A DNA stretch of 34,408 nucleotides from Stygibacter sp964604155 (lineage in GTDB: Bacteria; Cloacimonadota; Cloacimonadia; Cloacimonadales; TCS61). Every line of letters starts with the position of its first letter. Within the stretch, counting starts at the first letter, position 1. The position numbers and the translations under genes are program-made. Under the pieces are notes generated by a model. It was given only the letters and a program-made list of their open reading frames with translations. It was not told the origin of the DNA and made no database searches. Where the stretch lies: positions 1 through 34,408 of the forward strand of contig CAZRXY010000081.1 in NCBI GenBank assembly GCA_964604155.1, read 5' to 3'. This document shows, piece by piece, positions 12,401 to 20,473 of the stretch.

Positions 12401-14129
12401 GGTTATCATTGATGGACTCGCTGTTACCATACTCGGTGACCTTAACTGGTACGGCGAAGAAATGCTCTATTTCACGGTAGATGATAATGTTACCAGACTC
12501 ACGGATACAGATTCCGTAATGGTTGTCGTGCTGCCCGTTAATGACGCTCCAGTTATAAATCTTCCCGCAAGTATTATTGCCATCGAAAACACGTTGGATA
12601 CATTTGATTTCTCTGAATACATCTATGATGTTGACGGCGATCCCCTCACTCTCACCTACGCCGGTAATAGTCTTATCGATAGTATTATCGTCGATGGGCT
12701 TGTTATCACTATTGTAGATGATCTCTGGATGGGCTCGGAAAATGTCCTCTTCACGGTCTCCGACGGACTCATTTCCAGCTCCGATGTCGTTAATATCACA
12801 CTCGTGCCGGCAGGTCAAATCCCATCACCGGGTGATGTAGTCATCACTCTCCCAAATATCGATGGCTTGGAATTCGGTGATGAATTCATGATGCCAATCA
12901 ATGTAAACGTATTGCTCGAAATCTGGGAAGTTTACGGCTTTGAGTTTAATCTCATCTTTGATCCCGCAATCCTCGAATTCCTGGGATGGAACCTTGAAAA
13001 TACTATTATTGACACCACAAGGCTTCAAGTGAGAGATAATTTTATTTCCTATGACCAGGATGACCCCATTTTTGGTGCCGGAAACCTCATTAATCTCGAA
13101 TTTAAATATATTTCCACCGAATATGAACAGGATGTGGTCGATTTGGATGACTTCGAATTCCACACACCCTCGCCATTTAAACCAGTCGTATTCGATTGTG
13201 TGGTCAATAATGATTTCCCGTATGTAGAACTTGCCTTGGCTAACCAGATTCTCCAGGAAGATTTTGACACCGTCAGCATCGATCTGCAAAACCATTTCTT
13301 TGATAATACACCCGGTAGTCCGCTCGAATTTAGCGTCAGCTCAGCTTCTCCACATTTTGCCGTTACCATTGATCAGAGCATTCTCAGCCTTATCTCTATT
13401 CAGGATAAATATACTGAGCAATTCTGGGACGTCACCGTAGTCTGCTATGACCGCTTCCTCTATTCGGTGCGTGATACTTTCTCCGTTTTCATTAATCCGG
13501 TGAATGATCCTCCAGTTATCTATATAACTGACCAATTCATAGTCGCCACAGATCAATTGCTTCATGTTAATTTCAATAATTATATCACCGATGTCGATAA
13601 TGATGTCGATACCGAAGTTACGATCAATATCGAGAATGTTACCGATATAACCGGCTCGAGTATTCAATTGATACCTTTCACTTTTAATGCGGAAGATAAA
13701 ACAGCGATTTTCACCGGTCCTCATAACTGGACAGGCCTGAATCAATTCGAAATTACTGCCTATGACCCCGCTGATTCCTCCTCGACTTTCTTCGATGTCT
13801 CAGTTGTTTATCTCGGAAGTAATGATATCCATTGCTATCCAAATCCCATGAATACTAATGAAGGCACTAATTTCGTGATTAATTCCGTTACTACCCTGGC
13901 AGATATCAAAATAGATATTTATGATTTCGCAGGCAGGAAGGTTTGCTCAAATTCTTTCTCTGCCCGCGGTGCTAATGAAATTAAATGGATGGGTTACACT
14001 GATGGCTGGAACGGCTCAAAAGCAGGCTCAAAGCTGGCAAGAGGTGTATATTTCGCCCGAGTTGTCGCTAAAGATGATTATGGCGCCGTCGCCCTTGAAA
14101 AAATCGTTAAACTGGCGATAAAGGAATAA
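6450..14129 (+). CDS. Giant secreted cadherin-like repeat protein with cohesin-like domain and sorting tail
   Basis: A complete 2559-residue exported protein. GGAGG at 6439-6443 sits 6 bases before the ATG, and residues 1-21 form a signal peptide (MYKQK then a hydrophobic run ending VFA). Residues about 26-141 match the module near the C-terminus of the upstream giant. From about residue 143 to 2120 there are about 21 repeats with PVNDPP linkers; the first has the classic GVLSNDYDP form of bacterial cadherin-like (tandem-95) repeats. Residues about 2127-2252 look like a cohesin domain. One or two more repeats follow, then a divergent FlgD-like tail from about 2458 (CYPNPMNT, IYDFAGRKV, ARGVYFARV). 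Likely a surface or extracellular adhesin exported by a T9SS-like route. Function beyond that is unknown. The OmpA-fusion gene starts 9 bases downstream, so the two are probably cotranscribed. Confidence 0.9.
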   Translation: MYKQKILIIALALVLTCLVFADPPQWTPMIGNQYNMQVYAQVTLYEQQFNDDNPDNMLAAFGPEGEDDCRAIAVWDQVGPYAMWYLTVRSNAESSAQELISFMIYDAQSDEVYECRGEYLIYFADNSVAGSLYEPYQLYAPANLPPVSMPNEYSLMEDSLLTVSADDGVLSNDYDPEGLSLTAVLIEDVPLGILVFNEDGSFTYQPDPDFFGLVHFTYQAFDGELYGDETLVTITVEPVNDPPVFQFPPQGFVFDEDQSLIEDFSLYITDPEGDVIIDLSASPTQNIIIDIAGLVVMFSAPENWFGSEIVTFTATDIHGASNSEDVIITVNPINDPPSIDIPFDQIVMDEDTQELLDLSDYISDIDSDSLTLTVSDNDNITVIINGFLVSLIPDQDWFGSEVLNFVVTDEYLLSDNDFLEIVVLPVNDPPVINIPEDEYFFPEDESLTLDLSDSIYDVDDDILEISFSGNTDLVISEVSFAVFYFTAPPNWFGSELLTFTVQDPEGLEDSDDVIITVIAVNDPPVIILPDSFTLPEDTTLTIDFALEGYVYDVDSDNLTLTGNGININVNINGLIVEFIPLPNWFGTENITFTVSDQEFQVSDNVDIIITPVNDPPVIDLEDSFTFYQEETLEVDFSLYVFDVDNDELVLTAAGNENILVDINQLMVTFSAVPGWNGSEFIVFTVDDNQGRAVASDTTQVIVLPVDLPPVFELPQVISMYEDIPLQVDFSQYITDDGDYLALSADPVDNIAINIDSLMVTFVPDPNWFGVRNATFTVFDGVHYVSDSVDINVIPVNDPPQINLPPEFVFNPNQIYNINFINYVFDIDGDPLSLSFTGNQNIDIQTNGLVVTFNTSDWLGVERVTFTVDDGEATSSDFVDLVVTQDVLMPVIYLPDNFSFNEDFSLNVDFNQYIFNASNIQFDLTASGNQNIFVDINPLNNQVIFSAVTNWFGTEDITFTIYAPDYDYYHSDQTTVIVNPVNDPPVINLPVGGFSFLEDTSLVVNFNLGSGYISDVDSDPVLINITANEPTPHINVDLIDNIATFTAPLNWNGAENFTISANDGQIIVQEVFTVTVTPVNDPPTINLPPAGFSFPENSSLLVDFEPFIDDVDGDVLSIVLVNEPDNIFTGISAYSVNFSSTQYWNGSEPLVFSVNDHQGRAIALDTVMVYVTPINNPPYVQNPLPDLEIPQDSSDNSFNLNLVFADYDLDPNLNAVITDYLTFSYSEPGEQAFNISINQGIVTISPFQNWVGQKTLSFFATDSGGLTAMDSAVVTVTAVNYPPQLLTGIPNFDKLEDFEDFSIDLDIYFYDQNGDVLQYVAQFDPLQVVAQIEGSILTISSLLNWNGQAGIIVIASDPEGLSVSDGFVVNVAPVNDPPQLNLPDTFYLMEDITYTSDFSMYAIDVDGDDLIIFNDPTQNIDISYDDDDPLLVHITGAPDWFGQETVVFYASDQTGRLIDSDSVIIDVAPVNDPPQIILPTEGFTFAEDNSLVVDFSSYVSDIDSDILTIISTGGNNINAEINGFYVTLSASLNWFGSEIIEFSVFDGEFYDSDTAPVTVTPVNDPPVISLPDSFTTPEDNPLTVNFGLYISDVDNDIEDIDISTIGTHPNVSILIEGAIVTFTPNLNYFGTINIGFLADDNAGGTASDFVDLIVTPVNDPPTIDLPDSFSFDEDESLQVNFAPYIDDVDGDELFLYSINADNITVVIDENMVTFFAPLDWYGSETITFSVDDGQDRATAQDDVEVIVNPVNDAPVINLPEQFSFNEDASTAIDFLSYVYDVDTSIDDLALSVSGNTNIIVEIDVFNVLLTAPQDWSGSETITFTVYETNTRLQDSDDVLVIVHPVNDPPTINLPTSVNISEGGSLPLNFAEYINDVDNDYSELVISTEGNEYLNIDIDGMMVVLEAFSHFNGTILVEFTVSDYEYNASDAMSVVILPVNDPPDINLPEQFTAYEDIPLTIDFNEYVFDVDGDQLSLSVSGNENIMVIIDGLAVTILGDLNWYGEEMLYFTVDDNVTRLTDTDSVMVVVLPVNDAPVINLPASIIAIENTLDTFDFSEYIYDVDGDPLTLTYAGNSLIDSIIVDGLVITIVDDLWMGSENVLFTVSDGLISSSDVVNITLVPAGQIPSPGDVVITLPNIDGLEFGDEFMMPINVNVLLEIWEVYGFEFNLIFDPAILEFLGWNLENTIIDTTRLQVRDNFISYDQDDPIFGAGNLINLEFKYISTEYEQDVVDLDDFEFHTPSPFKPVVFDCVVNNDFPYVELALANQILQEDFDTVSIDLQNHFFDNTPGSPLEFSVSSASPHFAVTIDQSILSLISIQDKYTEQFWDVTVVCYDRFLYSVRDTFSVFINPVNDPPVIYITDQFIVATDQLLHVNFNNYITDVDNDVDTEVTINIENVTDITGSSIQLIPFTFNAEDKTAIFTGPHNWTGLNQFEITAYDPADSSSTFFDVSVVYLGSNDIHCYPNPMNTNEGTNFVINSVTTLADIKIDIYDFAGRKVCSNSFSARGANEIKWMGYTDGWNGSKAGSKLARGVYFARVVAKDDYGAVALEKIVKLAIKE
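6878..12815 (+). repeat. Array of about 21 cadherin-like / tandem-95 repeat units
   Basis: Units of about 280-300 bp, each ending in a PVNDPP-like linker. The linker at about 8560 is VDLPP and the one near 9107 is lost (TQDVLMP). The array is similar to the one in the upstream gene, so it is a potential substrate for homologous recombination within and between the two genes and a probable trouble spot for short-read assembly. Confidence 0.85.
12830..13205 (+). other. Cohesin-like domain within the second giant protein
   Basis: Encodes about 125 residues unlike the flanking repeats. The pattern is a glycine-bounded strand, then INVNVL, then a segment with F-x-F-x-L-x-F-D-P-x-I-L-E-F-x-G, later a G-x-G-x-L-I-x-L-x-F strand. 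That order matches cohesin domains, which bind dockerin modules in cellulosomes and other surface assemblies. Assigned by eye; no dockerin was noticed in this window. Confidence 0.55.
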
Positions 14130-14130
14130 A

Positions 14131-14135
14131 GGAGG
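14131..14135 (+). promoter_or_regulatory. Ribosome binding site that favours the second ATG of the OmpA-fusion gene
   Basis: GGAGG lies only 3 bases before the ATG at 14139 but 6 bases before the in-frame ATG at 14142. The second ATG is better spaced, so the protein probably begins MKKTINI rather than MMKKTINI. Confidence 0.6.
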
Positions 14136-14138
14136 TGC

Positions 14139-16430
14139 ATGATGAAAAAGACAATAAACATTATTCTCGTTATCCTGATGCTTGCTTCCATTGCTCTGCT
14201 CTCGGCTGATTATAATCACGCTGCTCCTTTTCTTAAAATGGGTACTGATGCCAAAGCTATGGGTATGGGCGGTGCTGTTACCGCAAGCCATGATAATATT
14301 AATTCTGCCTACTGGAACCCGGCTAACCTGAATTTTCTAAAAACCTTTGAATTTGCCACCACTTTCAATGACCTGGAGATGGACCGTAAGCTCAGCTACT
14401 TCTCGCTCGGACAGAAATTTGATTTCGGTGTCCTCGCCTTTAGCTGGATGAGTGCCGGCGTCTCAGACCTCCTGGGCTATGATGATAATGATGTCTTCAC
14501 CGGCAAATTTGATAGCGGCGAAAATAATCTCGCCCTCAGCTATGCTAATTGCTATAAAGGCGTAAATGCAGGGATTACCCTCAAATACTACCTTAATACT
14601 ATTGATGAAGATACAGAATCCGGTACTGCTATAGACCTGGGCTTAAATTATCCGATCAAGAAATATAATCTTAATATCGCTCTCATGCTACGTGACCTCT
14701 ATTCCTCCGAAATTGCCGGTGAAGCCGTGCCTATGCAATACAATTTCGGTGCCGCCTGGAAACCATACGAATATCTCACGCTGGCTACAGACCTGCGGGG
14801 CGAGAAAGGCTATGACAAAACGGTTTTTGCCCTCGGAGCCGAATACTGGAACTGGATTATGCCCTACTACGAAGAAGATAGCTTCCTCAATGATACCAAA
14901 GGCGGGCTCAGACTCGGTCTCCGTAATGGTAAAATTTCTGCCGGATTCGGGCTCAAAATCCGCTGGGTGGAATTTAATTATGCCTATTTCAGAGAATTTG
15001 ATGGTATCTTTGATGATACGCATCAGTTCTCATTTGTCTTCCGCCCCTGGGATGATGATCAAAGACCGGCTCCCGAACCTGTTATTATCTATGAAACTAT
15101 CATAGATACTACCTATCTTGAGCCGGAAATTGAAGAGGTCTCCATTGTGCAGATCACTGGAAATCTGATGGATGAATTTGCTCAGCCTGTATCAGCACGC
15201 CTTGATTGGAAACGCATAGAGGATGAGGATTACACGATGTCTGTGATCACCGATGCAGACGGATTCTATGAGGTATATCTGGATAAAAACGCCACCTATG
15301 AATACCTCGTGAATGCCGATGATTATTTCGTGGAAATTGGCTACCTTGAGGTCGCCAGTCAGGATATCGCAGATTTTAATATTATGCTCACAAAACTCGA
15401 TTTCTCACGCTTTGGCATTAATTTTGATTATGATAGTGCCGTGATCAGAAAAGAATCTTACGCTGTTCTCGATAATGTAGTCTCTGTTCTTAGAGAATAT
15501 GAAGATACAAAAATTGAGATCGCCGGACATACCGATGATGCCGGCGGTGAGCAGTACAATATGAAGCTTGCTTTACGCAGAGCTCAAGCCGTCAAAGAAT
15601 ATTTCGTCTCTAAAGGCATTTCTGCCGCCAATGTTCACGCAGTCGGCTACGGCTATAAATACCCGATCGCTACCAATAAATCGGATGAAGGACGGGCAAA
15701 AAACCGCCGGATCGAGCTGAGAATTCTGGAAAGCGGTGCCATTAAAGAAGGCGTTTTAGGATGCGTAAGTTTCGAATCCGGACAGGCTAACGTGAATGCC
15801 TACAGCCAGGCCTGCCTGGATATGCTCGCCGGATTATTGATCAAAAACCCAACCGTTAAAATCGAAATCGCTGCTTTTACCGATAATGTCGGAGATGATG
15901 CGCAGAATCTCACCCTTTCTCAAAAAAGAGCTCAGGCTGTGGTCGATTATCTTATCAAAAAAGGCGTCTCACCCGCAAACCTCAGCCCCAAAGGCTATGG
16001 CAAAGCTAAGCCCGTTGCTCCAAATTCTACACCAGAAGGAAGAGAGAAAAACCGCCGTATCGAAATTAAAATCCTGGCTGTGGATACTATGGAAACCGGT
16101 ATTCTGGAAAATATCTTCTTTGAATCCGGTAAAGCTGTGCTCTCCAGAGAATCATACCCTTCACTAAATAAACTCGCTGCCCAAATGATCGCTAATCCCA
16201 AAATGAAACTGGAAATCTGCGGCTATACCGATAATATTGGCAACGAAACCAATAATCTTGACCTGTCGCAAAGAAGGGCAGAAGCCGTCGTAACCTACCT
16301 TGTCTCTGCCGGCATCTCCGATGACAGACTGATAGCTACGGGATTTGGCTCTCAAAATCCGATTGCTTCTAACGATACACTCGAAGGTAGAGCAAAAAAT
16401 AGAAGAATAGAAGTTAAAATCCTGGAATAA
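14139..16430 (+). CDS. PorV/PorQ-like outer-membrane barrel fused to three OmpA peptidoglycan-binding domains
   Basis: A 763-residue envelope protein. Residues 1-23 are a signal peptide. Residues about 24-305 resemble the PorV/PorQ barrel family: FLKMGTDAKAMGMGGA, then AYWNPANL. PorV-type proteins help shuttle T9SS cargo at the outer membrane. Residues about 335-418 look like a carboxypeptidase-regulatory-like beta domain. Three OmpA C-terminal domains follow at about 425-530, 540-646 and 656-763. All three keep the peptidoglycan-binding aspartate (D466, D582, D698) and the NRR arginines (R523, R639, R755), so all could bind the cell wall. Start discussed at 14131; either ATG is possible. It follows the giant adhesin gene by 9 bases, suggesting one transcript and a shared job in displaying or anchoring the giants. 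Most OmpA proteins carry one such domain. Confidence 0.85.
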   Translation: MMKKTINIILVILMLASIALLSADYNHAAPFLKMGTDAKAMGMGGAVTASHDNINSAYWNPANLNFLKTFEFATTFNDLEMDRKLSYFSLGQKFDFGVLAFSWMSAGVSDLLGYDDNDVFTGKFDSGENNLALSYANCYKGVNAGITLKYYLNTIDEDTESGTAIDLGLNYPIKKYNLNIALMLRDLYSSEIAGEAVPMQYNFGAAWKPYEYLTLATDLRGEKGYDKTVFALGAEYWNWIMPYYEEDSFLNDTKGGLRLGLRNGKISAGFGLKIRWVEFNYAYFREFDGIFDDTHQFSFVFRPWDDDQRPAPEPVIIYETIIDTTYLEPEIEEVSIVQITGNLMDEFAQPVSARLDWKRIEDEDYTMSVITDADGFYEVYLDKNATYEYLVNADDYFVEIGYLEVASQDIADFNIMLTKLDFSRFGINFDYDSAVIRKESYAVLDNVVSVLREYEDTKIEIAGHTDDAGGEQYNMKLALRRAQAVKEYFVSKGISAANVHAVGYGYKYPIATNKSDEGRAKNRRIELRILESGAIKEGVLGCVSFESGQANVNAYSQACLDMLAGLLIKNPTVKIEIAAFTDNVGDDAQNLTLSQKRAQAVVDYLIKKGVSPANLSPKGYGKAKPVAPNSTPEGREKNRRIEIKILAVDTMETGILENIFFESGKAVLSRESYPSLNKLAAQMIANPKMKLEICGYTDNIGNETNNLDLSQRRAEAVVTYLVSAGISDDRLIATGFGSQNPIASNDTLEGRAKNRRIEVKILE

Positions 16431-16458
16431 TTGATTTTTTATTAGTGAGAGAGAGAAA

Positions 16459-18822
16459 TCATAAGCCGGAGTATTTTATATTCCGGCTTTGATTGTTTAG
16501 CTCTAAGCAAAATTCACCATCACGCAGCATTACCCGATAAGAGCACTTCTGCCCATCTGTCCGGATTATCAAAGCCCCGTCTTCTGCTCCATTCACCAGA
16601 TGCTCTCCCAGATAACTGTAACGCTCTAATACCGCCTGATGCGGGAACCTGAAACGATTATTCTTACCCGCCGGTATAAAGCAAATCCCCGCTCCCGCAG
16701 CTTCGATAAATTCTTCCGTATTAGAGCTATTGCTGCCATGATGGGAGGCTTTGATAAAATCACTCGACAATTGCTCGACATAACGCTCGCAAAGCCAACT
16801 CTCTGCCACCCGCTCTATATCACCCGTGAATAATCCCTCAAATTCTCCATAGCTCACACGAACTACCAATGAACCATTATTCACACTATCAGGCACAAAT
16901 TCCCGATCGGGATGCAAAAATTGAAATCTCGTTTCTCCCAGCCACAGGCTCAGAGTATCGGATATAGTTATTAATTCCAAATTCTCTTCCAATATCGCCC
17001 TCTTTACCCCTGCGTCTTCAATATCTGCCATAAAACCTGCACCTGTTACCAGAGATTTTACCCTCAATGCCCCAAATATTGCCTCTAAGCCACCATAATG
17101 ATCATTATGAGCATGGGTTATTATCACCTGATCAAGTGAAGCTACACCCCTCCCTTGAACCCAGGAAATAAAACCACGCATGCCCTCGCCTCGGCTGAAA
17201 GAGACCGGACCCGTGTCTATCAGAATAGATTCTCCACCCGGCAGCTCCAGATAGCTCATATCGCCCTGTCCGCAATCAAGGCAGTATATCTCAAGCTCAG
17301 ATGTTCTCTTTTCTCTGATCTTAGTTACAAAAAAAACTCCCGGTATAAGCAGCACCAGAATCAAGGCTCTCAATCTTGCTCTTTTGCCGTAATTGTATAT
17401 AGCTGCCCCCAGCAGCAGATAGATTAGAACCGCCTGCCACCCCCTGAAATCAGGATACAGAAAGCAAAATGGTAATTCCGCTACGATATTCACCCAATGC
17501 AAAAAAAGCTGTACTAAAAATCTATAGCTGTAGATAAATGCCTCAGCTCCCCACGGCAGGATGATGATAGTAAAGGATAAAGGTAATAGAATTCCAAATA
17601 GCAGGGCAGCCGGAAAGATACCTATGATCCCGTTGGCAGAAAATTCACCAAAATGGGCAAGACTGAGAGGTGCAATAAAAAGCACCACTGCTATTGTGAG
17701 AATTATGCTCTGTAAAAATCTTTTTATCACCATACCTAATCTGCTGCTGCCCTTCCGGAAAAATTTGCTTTCCAGCAGGGGAGAAAGATTTATCAGAATA
17801 AAAGTGGCGGCAAAACTAAGCTGCAAGCCGGCTGAAAATGTCTGGGCTGGTGAGATCAGCGTGATCACAATCAGGCTCAGCAGCAATATCTGATTCAGGT
17901 TCACAGCTCTTTCCTTCATCACACATAGAGTGTAGAGCACCAGCATCAATACTGCCCTCGTTACTGAGGCAGACCAGTTGCACAGAAAGCCATAACCGAT
18001 CAGCAGAAAGATAAGCACGATACGCGTGGCACGATAGGGAAATGCCAGCATCAAAAGGCTGTAAAGCACAAAAGCAATTATGCCCACATGCAATCCGCTC
18101 ACGGCAAATAAATGGCTCAACCCCGCTCGCCGGATTGCGGTGCGGGTTGTCCAGTCTATTCCCCCTGTCCTGCCGGTAGTCAAAGCCAAAGCATATTCTC
18201 CCAGATCACCACAACGTTTCCTGAGCCGCTTTTCTATCCACCGCAAAAGCACGTGATTTATGCCCGGCTGCTCACCAGAAAGCACTTGCAGGCTATCTAC
18301 GGCTCTCCCAAAACCACTAAAACCCCCTAACCTGTAGGAAAGCCTTCTATCTTTCTGCCACGGGTTGCGCGCACCTTCCGGCTTTTCAAACTGAATTGTC
18401 CCTCGCACCTCGCTGCCCGTCTGTAGCCCCGCTGCTGCTTGAAGATAGATGCTGCCATTCACCTTTTCACCGGCAATACTGTTTACTTGTAATTCATAAT
18501 TGCTGATTTTATGTCCTGCCGAAATCACCCTGGTTATCCTGCCTTCCAATTCTCCTTTCACCTCGCGGCGGTTTGCCAGTATCGTATCCAGATGAGTGGC
18601 TCCTTTATGATTATCCAGATCAAACCGCAACATCCCGGAAAAAAAGATAAATATTAAAAGCAGTGGCAAGTTATATCTGCAGTAAACTACTAAAGCAAGA
18701 TTGATCGCCATTATAGCAATCAGAACCGGAAAAGATATCTCCAGATACAAACCTGCTGCCAGACCGCTCACCCAGAAAAAAACCGGTAAGGCAAGTGAAT
18801 AAGGGGCCCAGCGGAGTATCAT
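16459..18822 (-). CDS. comEC: ComEC/Rec2 family DNA-uptake channel
   Basis: An inner-membrane protein that carries single-stranded DNA into the cytoplasm during natural transformation. The 787-residue length is normal for the full three-part family. N-terminal membrane helices and a DUF4131-like region cover about residues 1-165. The polytopic Competence domain spans about 190-480, with the family sequence HLFAVSGLHVGI. The C-terminus is a metallo-beta-lactamase-like domain with LDCGQGD, the metal motif HAHNDHYGG at about 569-577 and KASHHGSNSS at about 688. The metal ligands appear intact. It is the last gene of a - strand operon, 17 bases after pgi. No other competence gene is visible in the window. 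Confidence 0.93.
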   Translation of the reverse strand: MILRWAPYSLALPVFFWVSGLAAGLYLEISFPVLIAIMAINLALVVYCRYNLPLLLIFIFFSGMLRFDLDNHKGATHLDTILANRREVKGELEGRITRVISAGHKISNYELQVNSIAGEKVNGSIYLQAAAGLQTGSEVRGTIQFEKPEGARNPWQKDRRLSYRLGGFSGFGRAVDSLQVLSGEQPGINHVLLRWIEKRLRKRCGDLGEYALALTTGRTGGIDWTTRTAIRRAGLSHLFAVSGLHVGIIAFVLYSLLMLAFPYRATRIVLIFLLIGYGFLCNWSASVTRAVLMLVLYTLCVMKERAVNLNQILLLSLIVITLISPAQTFSAGLQLSFAATFILINLSPLLESKFFRKGSSRLGMVIKRFLQSIILTIAVVLFIAPLSLAHFGEFSANGIIGIFPAALLFGILLPLSFTIIILPWGAEAFIYSYRFLVQLFLHWVNIVAELPFCFLYPDFRGWQAVLIYLLLGAAIYNYGKRARLRALILVLLIPGVFFVTKIREKRTSELEIYCLDCGQGDMSYLELPGGESILIDTGPVSFSRGEGMRGFISWVQGRGVASLDQVIITHAHNDHYGGLEAIFGALRVKSLVTGAGFMADIEDAGVKRAILEENLELITISDTLSLWLGETRFQFLHPDREFVPDSVNNGSLVVRVSYGEFEGLFTGDIERVAESWLCERYVEQLSSDFIKASHHGSNSSNTEEFIEAAGAGICFIPAGKNNRFRFPHQAVLERYSYLGEHLVNGAEDGALIIRTDGQKCSYRVMLRDGEFCLELNNQSRNIKYSGL
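16463..16489 (+). terminator. Hairpin shared by two converging genes
   Basis: An 8-bp perfect stem (16463-16470 with 16482-16489) around an 11-base AT loop, 33 bases after the OmpA-fusion stop. A T-rich but interrupted tail follows on the + strand. The stem lies inside the last codons of comEC on the other strand, so it would also form in that mRNA. Probable terminator for the + strand operon. Confidence 0.45.
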
Positions 18823-18839
18823 CGCTTGGTTTTCTCCGC

Positions 18840-20456
18840 TTATATTTCCTTGCGCATCTGTTTATAAGTATTTATTAATTTATTAGTCGATCCATCGTGG
18901 CTCGTGATGGCTTTTTCTCCCGCCAGCTCCGGTAGAACCGCTCCCGCCAGTTGCTTGCCCAGTTCCACTCCCCACTGGTCAAAACTGAAGATATTCCAGA
19001 GCACACCCTGGACAAATATTTTATGCTCATACATAGCCACCAGACTCCCCAATACTTCCGGCGAAAGTTTACTATAGAGGATGCTGTTACTCGGCTTATT
19101 CCCCTCAAACTTCCTGTATGCCGATATCCCCGCCTCATCTTTGTCTGTCTTTCCCCGCAACAATGCCTCAGTTTGAGCAAAAAAATTCGCCATCAGCATG
19201 GCATGATGGTCTCCGCATTCATTATTGCTTTTTGCCCCCCCTAAAAAATCACACGGTATCAGCTTAGTCCCCTGATGGATTAATTGATAAAAAGCATGCT
19301 GCCCATTTGTCCCGGGCTCGCCCCATATCACAGGTCCTGTTTGATAATTTACCTTGGCTCCCTTCCGATCCCGGTCTTTGCCGTTACTCTCCATATCTGC
19401 CTGCTGCAGATAGGCAGCAAATCTATGAAGATATTGCTCATAAGCCAAAATTGCCTGGGTCTCAGCCGAAAAAAAATTATTATACCAGATGCCCAGAAGC
19501 GCCAGAATAACCGGCAGGTTTTCCCCAAAATCCGCTGTCCTGAAATGCTCATCCATCTTCCAGCCGCCTTCCAGCAGCTTGATAAAATTGTCATAACCCG
19601 TATAACACATTATGGATAAACCTATAGCCGACCATAATGAATACCTGCCACCTACCCAGTCCCAGAATTCAAACATGTTAGACAGGTCTATACCAAATTC
19701 TTCTACCTTTTCCGAATTACTGGAAATTGCCACAAAATGCCGGGCTATATCCCCCTCGGCTCCGCCATTTTGCAAAAACCAGGACCTCGCTGTTCTCGCA
19801 TTTGTCATCGTCTCCTGAGTCGTAAAGGTTTTGGAGGCGATCATAAAAAGCGTCGTCTCTGCCTTCAAACCCTTTAAGGCTTCCGTTATATGTGTGCCGT
19901 CTATATTAGAAACAAAATGCACTTTCAGATCACGATGCCCATAATATGACAGGGCTTCACAAGCCATCTCCGGTCCCAGATTGCTGCCGCCTATTCCTAT
20001 ATTTACCAAATCCGTAATGCTCATGCCGCTAAAACCTCGCCACTCTCCAGCACGCACTCTGTCGGATAATTGCTTCATCTTCTGCAATTCGTTTTCTATC
20101 TGCGGCATCACATTTATGCCATCAGTATAAATTGCCCTGCCGCTGCGATTACGCAAAGCTGTATGCAGCACAGACCTGCCTTCCGTGGCATTTATCTTCT
20201 CTCCCGCAAACATCGCCTCTATCGCTAAACCCAGCTCGCACTCTTCTGCCAGAGAATACAAGAGCTCCATTGTCTCCTGAGTGATCAAATTCTTGGAGTA
20301 ATCCAAAAAAAATGAACCCCAACGCAGAGAAAATTTCTCCGCTCTCCCGCTGTCTTCCTCAAAAGCTCTTCTCATATCAAAATCTCGCATCTGCAAAAGA
20401 TGCCCCTGCAGCCTTTGCCAGGCTCGCGTCGCCGTAGGATTTATATCTGAAAGCAA
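18840..20456 (-). CDS. pgi: Glucose-6-phosphate isomerase
   Basis: Interconverts glucose 6-phosphate and fructose 6-phosphate in glycolysis and gluconeogenesis, in the cytoplasm. The 538-residue length matches the long form seen in E. coli (549 residues). The phosphate-binding segments GIGGSNLGP (154-162) and SKTFTTQET (208-216) are present, as is signature 1 (DWVGGRYSLWSAIGL, 266-280). Catalytic residues are intact: E356 in MESNGK, H387 in NGQHAF and K501 in VELGKQLA. It lies 17 bases downstream of an uncharacterised gene and 17 bases upstream of comEC, all on the same strand, so the three are probably one transcript. Confidence 0.96.
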   Translation of the reverse strand: MLSDINPTATRAWQRLQGHLLQMRDFDMRRAFEEDSGRAEKFSLRWGSFFLDYSKNLITQETMELLYSLAEECELGLAIEAMFAGEKINATEGRSVLHTALRNRSGRAIYTDGINVMPQIENELQKMKQLSDRVRAGEWRGFSGMSITDLVNIGIGGSNLGPEMACEALSYYGHRDLKVHFVSNIDGTHITEALKGLKAETTLFMIASKTFTTQETMTNARTARSWFLQNGGAEGDIARHFVAISSNSEKVEEFGIDLSNMFEFWDWVGGRYSLWSAIGLSIMCYTGYDNFIKLLEGGWKMDEHFRTADFGENLPVILALLGIWYNNFFSAETQAILAYEQYLHRFAAYLQQADMESNGKDRDRKGAKVNYQTGPVIWGEPGTNGQHAFYQLIHQGTKLIPCDFLGGAKSNNECGDHHAMLMANFFAQTEALLRGKTDKDEAGISAYRKFEGNKPSNSILYSKLSPEVLGSLVAMYEHKIFVQGVLWNIFSFDQWGVELGKQLAGAVLPELAGEKAITSHDGSTNKLINTYKQMRKEI

Positions 20457-20473
20457 TTCTGTCTCCTCGCTAT

